In this document: piece after piece, positions 10,901 through 22,900 of the stretch
Layout: each line of letters starts with the position of its first letter
Position numbering within the stretch: the first letter of the stretch is position 1
Source: Gibbula magus
Lineage: Eukaryota; Mollusca; Gastropoda; Trochida; Trochidae
Assembly (NCBI GenBank): GCA_936450465.1
Contig: OW388296.1
Span: forward strand, 34,700,086-34,764,085
Direction: 5' to 3'
DNA length: 64,000 nucleotides
Notes under the pieces: model-generated
Database searches by the model: none
Told to the model about the DNA's origin: nothing
The model's input: the letters and a program-made list of their open reading frames with translations, nothing else
Translations under genes and position numbers: made by a program

Positions 10901-13900
10901 GGACAGGCTGCTAAGGATTTATTCCTGGTTTTCTTTACAATGGTGTATTTTTGCAATCAGCCACATCTGAAATTATCCATCAATTGACTGACAGACAGGC
11001 AGACAGACAGACAGATATTTTGAATAGTATACACTCAATTAGAAATACATGTTATTGGTCAATAAAAAGAGATATGGTAGTACCGGTAATAGAAAGTTGC
11101 TGTGTGGCAGGTATCCGGCAGTACTACAAGAGTGTGACGTACAGCCCGATGGTGAACGTGACATTCGAGAACAAGACAGCGGCTGTGGTGGAGCTGTTGT
11201 CTGGAGTCTCCTTCCAACAATGTCTCATCTTCTCTAACCTCCAGACAAGGTAAACATTGATAACTACGGTTTTCAACAACTAAATTACTGTCAGTGCCAA
11301 CCTCATACCAACGAAAAATATTTTACAATTATAAACATTTACTCCTTAAAATTCTAAAACCTGTTTAACATACTTTTTCAGAAGGGATCCTCCTTGGGGT
11401 ACATATAGCATAAAAATCCTATTTTTTGAGTTATGACAGTTAGAATTTAATATTTTTAATAAAATAACCGTAAAAATAATAAATTACTAAAAAATAAACA
11501 TTTGGACCACCCTAAGTGGGCCCCCACCCTGGCGGTTGCTAGTGACGCCAAGGGCAGATAACTCTAACTCACCACTTATAAATCTGTCATTCGAGAGAGA
11601 AGACGTGTTTCAGAATTTGTTCAGTGTTGCAGATTTTCTTAAGAAATGGACCAAGATCTCAATACTGTAGGAGTGGTAACCTTTTCTTATATTGTCTCGG
11701 CAGAGTTTCTCCATTCATTGTCGCATTCTTTACCTCGCTATTACGTTTTTTACCTTGTCTACGTGGTCAGTTTGACTACGTGGCGGGAAAAAACGACCAT
11801 CATGGCGGCCCTTTTGTATTTTTCGTTTCTCTTTCCCCAGAGTTCGAAAGTGTTTTTGGGTCGTTTATGTTGGTGTACGATAGGTTTATGTAGGATGCAC
11901 GGCAGTTTCCATCCCTTTCTGGTCAGTTTAGCTTTCCGATCGGGATTGGCACTTAGTCGTTTTTTCATGTCAGCCATGTTTGTTTACATGCTTTTCATTC
12001 AGGCATCAGGTACGTATCAATGGCTTGCATTTATTACTATCACTATGCAGGACTAATATAACTACCTCTGCCGGGGGTCTTTTGCATTTGTTATGTTTAC
12101 ATATGCACTTTCCTACCCCAACCCCCATTGGCCTCACACTCTGACTGTTGGATTTTCAGTCCTTCACTCAGTGTTCGGGGTGTAGTGTTAAGCTACCTCC
12201 TGCTGACAAACACGACAAGTGTCTCAAGTGTCTAGCAGAGGATGGGCATGACGACAGCAGATGTAATGTCTGCCTTGACTTCACCCCCAAGACCAGGAAG
12301 TCCAGACACCAGGACTTCCAGTACTTCTTCAAGTTGATTAAGGAGGGTACCGACGTTGCAGCAGTCGATCCCCCCTCTAAAGTTAAGAGGAAGGCGGGCA
12401 AGGGTAAGGGCTCTGGTAAGGCCCGTCCCTCAGATAAAGCTCTCTCCTCTCCTCCTCCTACACTCGTTAGAGAATCAGAGGAGGAGACTGAGTTGCAGCC
12501 CCCTGTCTTAGAAAGACAGGTTCCCTTCCCACCTGCACCTTTTGATCTAAATCAATTTTCACAATTATTGCATGAGCAAATGAAGGGAATGCTGTCTGAG
12601 GCGGGATCCGGGGGATACTTTCTCCGCCCCGAAGGCACCACAGGTGCAGCTTAGCCTGCTCCCTTCCCTCGAGGCTGAGAGCATTACTCCTCAACTGGTC
12701 GGCACCAGGGTACGGGTTGATTGCCCGGACCTGGTGAAGAGGTACCAGATCGGTGAGGAGGATTTGTTCGATGTCCCGGGGGTCGGTGAGTACGTGCTTG
12801 CCCTCACCTCCCTTGCTGGGTCTGGGACCCAATCCCTTCTGGGGAAGCAAGGCCGCCGTGTACCTCCCTTCACCCAGCAGGCCTCACACTTGCGCTCGGC
12901 GTTTAGGTCCTTCGAGGACTCTTTCCGCAACACGGCGCAGCATGTGCGTGCATGTCCGTGCATGGGGCCTATCTCTCGGCGCTTCAGTCGGAGATAGTAG
13001 AGAGGTTAGGAGACCCCGAGTCCGACCCGGTGGTTCTCCTTTCGCAATCGGTGGGGGTCGGGACCCATTTGGCTCGTGATGCTCTGCGTAGCGCATCTAG
13101 CCAGATGATGGTCGCCGTTATGGGTATGAGGCGTCTCTGGCTGTCGACTGTGTCGGCGGGTCAGGACACTCATGCGCGGCTCCTGGCTCTGCCTTTCCGG
13201 TTGGGGGACTCCCTCTTCCCGGGGGCACAGCAGGTGCTCAAGGACACTGAGCTCCTTACAAAACCGCCACCTACCAAAAAGAGCAAGCGTCCTTTCCCCA
13301 AGGTTTTGCAGACTCCGACGGCGGGAGAGGCTCCGGAGTGGATCAAACCGCTCCACTACCAGGGCCAGAAACCAAGGGGCGGCAAGCAGGCACGTGGGGG
13401 AAAGCTTTCCAACAAGCCTCTTCGGGGGGGCCGGAAACCCAATCAGGGTTCCTAACCCCTCCGGTGCCCGAGGTGTCTCCCAAAATTCCGGCAGCTCGAG
13501 ACGGGGGTTCACTGCCTGCAGCCAAACATCCCAGTAGGTGGGCGTCTGTCGAGGTTCCTTCCGGCTTGGTCCAAGGTAACCGACAACCCATGGGTCCTGT
13601 CCACGCTCAGGGACGGACACCTGCCTCGGTGGAAGGTCGAGCCACCGGTTTTCTCCGGGATACGGTACACTCCGGTCCCCTCTGTGCCGGAGAAAGCCGA
13701 AATCCTCAGGTCCGAGCTGCGAGCTTTGCTCCAGAAGTCGGCCATAGAGGTGGTCCCCCAGGTCAGGAGCAGAGTGGATATTATTCCACCTACTTCATTG
13801 TTACCAAGAAAGACGGGGGGTTCAGACCGATCCTCAACCTCAAGTATCTCAACCTGAAGATAGAGGTTCCATTGTTCAAGATGGAGACTTTGAGGTCGGT

Positions 13901-16900
13901 CATAGCGTCCGTAGAGGCAAACGAGTGGCTTTCCTTGATAGACCTCAAGGACGCATATCTCCACGTCCCAATGCACCCAGAGTTCAAGAAATATCTGAGG
14001 TTTGCTTTCGACGGGACGTGCTATCAGTTCACGGTTCTACCCTTCGGCATCTCTACGGCGCCGAGGGTGTTCACGAAACTTATGTTGATTCCCGCTCAGG
14101 TCGCCAGGGCACGAGGTCGATTTTGTCACCTGTACCTGGACGATTGGCTGGTCAGGGCGCTGTCTCAGCCACCTACCAAAAAGAGCAAGCGTCCTTTCCT
14201 CAAGGTTTCGCAGACTCCGTCGGCGGGAGAGGCTCCGGAGTGGATCAAACCGCTCCACTACCAGGGCCAGAAACCAAGGGGCGGCAAGCAGGCACGTGGG
14301 GGAAAGCTTTCCAACAAGCCTTTTCGGGGGGCCGGAAACCCAATCAGGGTTCCTAACCCCTCCGGTGCCCGAGGTGTCTCCCAAAATTCCGGCAGCCCGA
14401 GAGCTGCCGGAGACGGGGGTTCACTGCCTGCAGCCAAACATCCCAGTAGGTGGGCGTCTGTCGAGGTTCCTTCCGGCTTGGTCCAAGGTAACCGACAACC
14501 CCTGGGTCCTGTCCACGCTCAGGGACGGACACCTGCCTCGGTGGAAGGTCGAGCCACCGGTTTTCTCCGGGATACGGTACACTCCGGTCCCCTCTGTGCC
14601 GGAGAAAGCCGAAATCCTCAGGTCCGAGCTGCGAGCTTTGCTCCAGAAGTCGGCCATAGAGGTGGTCCCCCCAGGTCAGGAGCAGAGTGGATATTATTCC
14701 ACCTACTTCATTGTTACCAAGAAAGACGGGGGGTTCAGACCGATCCTCAACCTCAAGTATCTCAACCTGAAGATAGAGGTTCCATTGTTCAAGATGGAGA
14801 CTTTGAGGTCGGTCATAGCGTCCGTAGAGGCAAACGAGTGGCTTTCCTCGATAGACCTCAAGGACGCATATCTCCACGTCCCAATGCACCCAGAGTTCAA
14901 GAAATATCTGAGGTTTGCTTTCGACGGGACGTGCTATCAGTTCACGGTTCTACCCTTCGGCATCTCTACGGCGCCGAGGGTGTTCACGAAACTTATGTTG
15001 ATTCCCGCTCAGGTCGCCAGGGCACGAGGTCGATTTTGTCACCTGTACCTGGACGATTGGCTGGTCAGGGCGCTGTCTCAGCCACCTACCAAAAAGAGCA
15101 AGCGTCCTTTCCCCAAGGTTTCGCAGACTCCGTCGGCGGGAGAGGCTCCGGAGTGGATCAAACCGCTCCACTACCAGGGCCAGAAACCAAGGGGCGGCAA
15201 GCAGGCACGTGGGGGAAAGCTTTCCAACAAGCCTTTTCGGGGGGGCCGGAAACCCAATCAGGGTTCCTAACCCCTCCGGTGCCCGAGGTGTCTCCCAAAA
15301 TTCCGGCAGCCCGAGAGCTGCCGGAGACGGGGGTTCACTGCCTGCAGCCAAACATCCCAGTAGGTGGGCGTCTGTCGAGGTTCCTTCCGGCTTGGTCCAA
15401 GGTAACCGACAACCCCTGGGTCCTGTCCACGCTCAGGGACGGACACCTGCCTCGGTGGAAGGTCGAGCCACCGGTTTTCTCCGGGATACGGTACACTCCG
15501 GTCCCCTCTGTGCCGGAGAAAGCCGAAATCCTCAGGTCCGAGCTGCGAGCTTTGCTCCAGAAGTCGGCCATAGAGGTGGTCCCCCCAGGTCAGGAGCAGA
15601 GTGGATATTATTCCACCTACTTCATTGTTACCAAGAAAGACAGGGGGTTCAGACCGATCCTCAACCTCAAGTATCTCAACCTGAAGATAGAGGTTCCATC
15701 GTTCAAGATGGAGACTTTGAGGTCGGTCATAGCGTCCGTAGAGGCCAACGAGTGGCTTTCCTCGATAGACCTCAAGGACGCATATCTCCACGTCCCAATG
15801 CACCCAGAGTTCAAGAAATATCTGAGGTTTGCTTTCGACGGGACGTGCTATCAGTTTACGGTTCTACCCTTCGGCATCTCTACGGCGCCGAGGGTGTTCA
15901 CGAAACTTAAGTTGATTCCCGCTCAGGTCGCCAGGGCACGAGGTTGATTTTGTCACCCGTACCTGGACGATTGGTTGGTCAGGGCGCTGTCTCAGGCTTT
16001 GAACCAGGCGGCCACCATGGAGATTATCAACTTGTTGGTATCCCTGGGCTGGATAATCAACCTGAAGAAATCGGACCTGAAGCCCTCTCAGGATCAGATC
16101 TTCCTCGGGGCCAGGTTCAAGACGGATCTGAAGACGGTATCTCTCGCTCCAGACCGAGTTCTGAAGGTTCAGAGGGCTACGCTTTTGTTCCTAGAGTCCC
16201 ACAGTCACACTGCTCGCAGATGGCTCCAGCTACTGGGGTTCATGGCGGCAACAGTGGACGTGGTTTACAGAGCTTGACTTCGGATGAGACCAGTTCAGCA
16301 GGCTCTAGCCAGTCTGTGGTCTCATTCCGAGAGTTACGAGAAGCAGCTCGAGACTCCGGGGTGGCTCTCGCCGCATCTTTTATGGTGGACCAGGTCAGAG
16401 AACCTCGCGAGGGGTATCTCTCTGGTGACGCCAGTGCACTCGTGCACAGTCCAAACAGACGCTTCGCTCTCGGGCTGGGGAGGGGTCTTAGGGCCCCACT
16501 CGGCGTCAGGGCTTTGGTCCCAGGCCGAGGCCAGCCTGCACATCAACGTGTTAGAGCTGAAGGCAGTCAGGCTGGTGTTTCAACAGAGGCTTTGTCATCA
16601 AGTGGTTCGTCTAGAAATGGACAACCAGACAGCCATGTCGTACATCCTGAAGCAAGGCGGGACAGTGTCCCAAGTGTATTGCTCCCGGCTGCCAGACCCA
16701 ATTGCGGTGGCAGCGGACGCATTCGCTAGAATGGACCGGCAGAGTACTGTGGGCCTTCCCACCAGTGCCTCTGATTTCCAAGGTCCTGTCACAGCTAGCG
16801 GTTTAGCCAGCTCGTCTGCTGGTGCTGCTCACGCCGTTGTGGATAGCGCAGTCCTGGTTTCCACTGGTACTCAGGTTTCTGGTTTCGCCACCTGTGCTGT

Positions 16901-19900
16901 TACTGTGTCGACCAGGACTGCTGGCTCAGGAGGGCAAGCCACACCCCAAACCAGAGGTTCAATGGGTGGCTTGGCCTCTATCCGGAATCGCCTCCAAGAG
17001 GACGGTATTCCTGCACGAGTTGCAGACACAATACTGGCTTCGAGGACGGATTCGACAAACTTTCAGTACGAGGATAGATGGGCCTGTTATGTGCGCTGGT
17101 GTAGAGGTAGAGGGCTGCCAGATCCCTTTTCTACGTCTCTAGTGGCGGTTCTGGAATTCCTTCAATCCAGACTAGATGCTGGCTTAGCCGCATCGACAGT
17201 CAGGGGATATTCCACAGCCATCTCTGCTTTTCACATACCGGTGGATGGTGCCCTCCTAGGTGCCCATCCCCTGGTCCAGCGCTTCTTAGCAGGTGTGGAC
17301 AGAATCCGACCTCCTGTGAGGCGGATCAGCCCTTCATGGGACCTATCCATAGTACTAGATTGGCTGTCAGGACCCAAGTTTGGGGACCTGGCAAGCCTTT
17401 CTCTGCAGTTACTAACTTGGAAGACGGCCTTCCTTTTGGCGGTCACGTCCGGCAGGCGGGTAGGAGACATACATGCGATGTCCGCCGATCCCGAGTTGAC
17501 TGTCTTTCACAGAGACACAGTCAGCATTAGACTGCCGGACTCTTATCGCCCGAAGGTCGATCATTCGTTTCACATTACTGCTCCTATTGAGCTGCCTGCG
17601 CTACACCAGCCGACAGCCTCGGGTTCAGTAAGTTCTCGCCCCCATATTCTGGACATGCGCAGAACTCTTAAGAAATATCTTTCCCGTACTGCCACAGTCA
17701 GACGGGATAAGCAGCTTTTCTGTTGTTATGGGGGAGCCAGCCCAGGGGCTCCCGCCTCCAAACAGACGATATCGAGGTGGATTGTGTCGGCCATTGTACT
17801 GGCTTACATCCATAAGGGCATGAGCCCGCCTGAAGGTCTGAAGGCTCATTCGGTTAGGGCAGTAGCGACGTCAAAAGCGTTCGCTGCGGCCCTGCCCATC
17901 GAAGAGATCTGCTCCACAGCTATCTGGAGCCGTCCGAGCACGTTCATTCGGCATTATCAGCTGGATAAGCACTCCAGAGAGCGTGCTCAGTTCGGTCAGA
18001 CAGTTCTCTCCAGTGGGCAGTCATAACTCCTCTAGCTGAATGAGCTTTCCGAGGTTGTTTTTAACTTTGTCCCTGTTGTTGGTACTAACATCACGAAGTG
18101 CACTCCCGAAAAGAGAATCAAAACCCTGCATAAGAGACAGGGGGCTGCTTCTCAGGGGTTTTAGTAGGGGTGTTTATGCCATTTTTGTACTCCTCCCATA
18201 GTCCTTTTCCAAAAAAAGGGGGGGGGGTGCATTTGACTCAATGCTAAATTATGCCTGTTTTAAAGGCATTTTGGTTAGTATTTCCCTGATCCACTGGCAC
18301 GTCCCATCCCTTGGAGTCGGCCTTAGGATGTTCAGGTTAGTTGCTCCTTTTCCCTTTCTTTATTTTTAAGAAATTATCTGCGAGCATCTTTATTTTTTAC
18401 AGTCTAGCAGACAGAATTCCGCTCCCAGGACTCTTCTTTGGGAGTCTGTTTTATGCTATATGTACCCCAAGGAGGATCCCTTCTGAAAAAGAATCGAACC
18501 AACCTGCAGAGGTTGCAGATTCTTTGAAGAGGATCCTCCTTGGGGTAGGGCCACCCGCCTCCCCTTATTCTGTCTGCCTGTCAGATTTATAAGTGGTGAG
18601 TTATCTGCCCTTGGCGTCACTAGCAACTGCCAGGGTGGGGGCCCACTTAGGGTAATCCAAATGTTTATTTTTTAGTAATTTATTATTTTTACGGTTATTT
18701 TATTAAAAATATTAAATTTTAACTGTCATAACTCAAAAAATAGGATTTTTATGCTATATGTACCCCAAGAAGGATCCTCTTCAAAGAATCTGCAACCTCT
18801 GCAGGTTGGTTCGAATTTCCAGTCTTTTTTTACTGAAGCCTTTGTCCCACAGAGCGCAGAATCTATCAGAAGAGTTACAGAGACGCGGATGGCCGACTGC
18901 GTGTATAGCTGGGTGTCTGGACCAACGGGATCGAATAGAGGCCATGTCGAGACTCAAGTCGTACAAGTGTCGTATCCTCATCTCCACCGACCTGGTAATT
19001 AACTCGTCTGTCCTGCTCCTCAATCAAGTCTCTTCATCATCCGTACTATGGAATCTTCTTCCTGGTCATCTTAGTAAAGGAAATCAAGTCCTGCTTTATC
19101 CGTCTCAGTGTTAGACATGAGTTTGTTACCTCAGTGTCAATTCATTACTGCCAATTTTAAATTTTTATCTTTGTGTCAATATATAGAGGATATCTGTCTT
19201 TTCTTGACTAATACAATGTTTATCTCATCGAGTGAGGTAGAAAGGTTATATGATGGCGCAGCTTCAAGTGAAATATATAACTTTTCTACCTCACGAGATG
19301 AGATAAACATGGTATTTGTCAAGAATTGACGGATATTCTATTTCTTATATGATGTTATCCTTGTAATTACGTCCGAAAAGGGTCATTTTCACGGCAAGCG
19401 GCCGTTAGGAAAAACCCGTCACCACAGTAACACTGTGACGTCATAAGCCAATTTGCCACGTGAGACCATTGTTTTATGACATCAAATCAGTCACTGTTCT
19501 CAGTGAAAATATAAGTTATTTTCTCTGTAGCTTGATAGACAGTTTATTTCACTGATAAATCCAAGTATTTCATTGCTCGTCATATAATAAACATGTGTAG
19601 TGAAGCTAAGAACCCTTATTTTTCTGAAAGGGAACTTAAAAATTTTAAAAACATGATTTCTGTTAGACATCGCGTGGTATAGATGCAGACAAAGTGAACC
19701 TAGTGATCAACCTTGATGTCCCCCCGGATCATGAGACGTACTTGCACCGCATTGGACGTGCCGGGCGCTTTGGTAAGTCTCTGGTCTCCTTCTATCTGTG
19801 TTTCTAGGACAAATAGTCTCAATGTTTCAACTTGTATTAGAGCAATAATAGAAACTGTCAGTTGGTGATGGCCATTGATTAGAAATATATCACCATTGCA

Positions 19901-22900
19901 GCAAAAGAAACTGAAGTGTCAATCACTATAGTATTGAATCACTCAGTATTTGATATTCATGTAGCAGTCCAGAATGGGTGTATGATAGGTATCATCACTT
20001 GTGAAGTAAGCATGTTATCATAAAGGTAACAGGGCCACATGTTTAAAGAATCCCAGATACTTCCTTATCCAGCTAATAAGGTTAATAGTGTGTTAAGGTT
20101 GTAAATTGCAAGAGCTTCAGTTGCACCAGGCAATTGCGTGTTGTGTTGACAGGCTCGTTCGGCGGGGCGGTGCGGTGAGTGTGGTGGTGCACTGGTTAAT
20201 TGTGTGTTGATGTGTTGACAGGCTCGTTCGGCGGGGCGGTGAGTGTGGTGAGTAGCGGCAAGGAGGAGCTGGAGCTGAGAGCAGTGGAGAAGAAGTGTAA
20301 CACTCACATCACACAGCTCCCCGGTAAGTCACTCACGTCATGTCATACTTCTAATCTTTTAGTGTATCTAGTTGACTAGTATCAACTTGGAATATTAAAG
20401 GGACAATGCGTCGAGCATAAAAATGAGATCACTTTTATCTACTTATGCTGATTAACGTGTCTGCTAACGAAGTTATGCTTCGCTTCACAGTACATGCAGT
20501 AGTTTTTATTACTAAGTACTTCAATTGTCTGAAATTTGGGGTCTGTGACTCGTTACCAGACACGTTAATCAGCAAAGGTAGAAACATCTGATCTCATATT
20601 TATCCTTGACGGAGTGTCCCTTTAAGACAATTGTAACAATTGCATGAAAAGATTCCACCAATCTAATTAAATTGCAGTTGAACAAAACACATTATGGTCA
20701 TACAATCAAATTCAAATCCAATCCAAATTCCCCTTCCATTGACAGATTTCTTTATTGCAATTGCTACATCTTAGTTTTTGTGTGGATATATACTGGTATC
20801 AACCATGTACTCTTTGCAGATCCTCTACCAGTGGATCTCCTGAAGACAACCGCTACGGTCAAGCTGGACGACATGGTCAGTACCGAGCAGCTCATCACTC
20901 GACCTACAGAGTCACATGATCTCATAGCAGCCAATCAGAAACAGCTGTCAGACCAAGCAACGTCGAGGAAGAACCTAGCTGTAGTGAGTGTTGAAGATGA
21001 CTGGAAGTTTGGAGGTCCAAGTAATGGAGCGGACGAGATCGGAGGGACAGTGGGAGAGCTATCTACTGAACAAGCAGGACATTACAATGGCTCTTCTCAG
21101 GATGTAACACAGCAACAGAATACGAAAAGTGATTTGCCTAATGGCTTGTTGCAAGTGAACGGAAACAGTAGTGATGGCAAACATCAACTTAAAACTGTAA
21201 GTGACAAATCCAAAAGTGAAAGTATGGAAAGTGCAACTTGTGGAAAAGCTGAAGACGATGTAAATATAAAAACAATGCACAAACCTGACGACAGTATCAA
21301 CAGAGCCACGGTGAACAAAGCTGGAGGTGTAGGAGAGAATAGAGGAGAAGATGTACAGGAGAAGATAGGTGTCAAGGAGAAGATAGCAGATGTACAGGAG
21401 AAGATAGCAGATGTACAGGAGATGGCCGGTACTGGACAGAGACCTATAGCTAAAGCAAAGAGAAAGAGAAAGGTTGTGGAGAAAGCCAAGGTTCCAGAGT
21501 GCCCAAGTAGAGAGATCCCAACTAGTGTTGAGGTCCCAACCAGTGTTGAGTTCCCAGTCAGTGTTGAAATGCACAGTGGAGGAGAGGCGGCAGCCAGTAG
21601 ATTGAGGTCAGTCCTAGCAGACAGAGCTGTGGCCAGGGAGCAGACAAGACCCCAGCTCACACTGCCTGGTGTGAGGGACAGACTGGGGTGCTGTACCCTG
21701 CAGAGACCTCACTCCTACACCAGCGCTCTGGTGGACTATGAGAGGTTTCTGGAGGAAGGCAGCAGTGGAGAGGTTCCAATCGATACAAGTCAGCTCATCA
21801 TCGACAAGATGGATTTGGAGAGAAAGAGATCTACCAATAAAGAACTGACTGCATCTATAAATGATTGTATTGATAATATATATGCATGTGTTCTGACAGT
21901 AGACAACGAAATGACCCCCTGTGATGCGATGGGTGAAGCTAAGTCCTTCCCAGTAGAAGTCTCTGTACCCGTGTGTGAACCGTGTGTACAGAAGTGCAGT
22001 AAATCTACACAGACATCAGATCACACGAGGACATACAACAAGCCTAGAGCTGTGAGGTACCACCCCATGTCTGTGTCCTCCTTGTGTCTCAGTGAGCTAG
22101 GTCCAGAGGATTCTGGTGCTCCGGTAGAATCTAAGTCACCTCTGCCTGATGAGGTCTCGTATCTGACTCATAAGGATATACTCACAAGGAAGAAGGATCT
22201 TTGTTTGAAAGACAGTTGCATAGTTGAGGACATGGTGGTATCAAATGTTCAGGGGAACACACCAGCTCCAAGGGACACCTCAGACACGAGCAGGTTGGTG
22301 GAGAAGTCGAGGAACTCGGTGTTGACTTGTGATCAGACGAGGGAGGACTGTGAACTCATGTATGTCTCGGAGCGAGTCGGGACCGTGAGTCTCACACCTC
22401 ACACCGTCACCGTGGAGCCAGAATTGCTCCAGAGTCTGGACTTGAGACCCAAGTCGAGGAAAGGTAAACACACCGCAGACCTGGATGGGTATGAGTATGG
22501 AAGGAATCGTGGAGGGAGGAAGCCAAGGAATGAATACAGACTGGGTGAGAGTAACAGTGAGGATTGCTATACAAGCACTTCAGATTCAGATTCAGATTCC
22601 AGCTCCAGTTCACAGTATGAGAAAGAGGTTTTCTGTAACAACTACTTCGAAGAGCCCATATCTGCTTACAGAGGAAGAAAACTGAATAAAACTGACAGTA
22701 AGAGGAAACCAAAGTTATCCAAAGGTTTATCGAATGAAGAAGATCTACGTAATCCCAGTTACAGATCTGATCCCTATGCCCAGTGGTTTGACTGGTATAG
22801 TTCACAAGAGGCATGGAGTTACCCCCCATGGTACAGTGCCCCCTATGGGTACTACCCACCCTATAGTTACATGTACCCCTATCCCTCCACCCCCTACTGG

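Larger units (their letters stand above)
11373..18814 (+). mobile_element. DIRS-type tyrosine-recombinase retrotransposon
   Basis: The element is about 7.4 kb with inverted terminal repeats of about 210 bp (left 11381-11590, right about 18583-18781). Inside are a gag-like frame, reverse transcriptase with YLDD, RNase H and a tyrosine recombinase. An internal complementary region before the right ITR carries both outer ends joined. ITRs plus this region and a tyrosine recombinase, with no DDE integrase, define the DIRS1-like group. I do not see the methyltransferase domain usual in DIRS1 elements. The copy is broken: frameshifts in gag, a triplicated RT module, and CGA to TGA in the third copy. 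It occupies DDX20 intron 6 in the sense direction. Confidence 0.93.

Noticed and set aside
13338..15947. Single 869-residue protein
   Set aside because: The frame alternates between gag and RT reading frames because of the triplicated module; only parts match protein families.
21059..21660. Minus-strand open frames of 158-171 codons opposite DDX20
   Set aside because: They are antisense shadows of the DDX20 last exon, low in complexity, with no supporting splice or family evidence.
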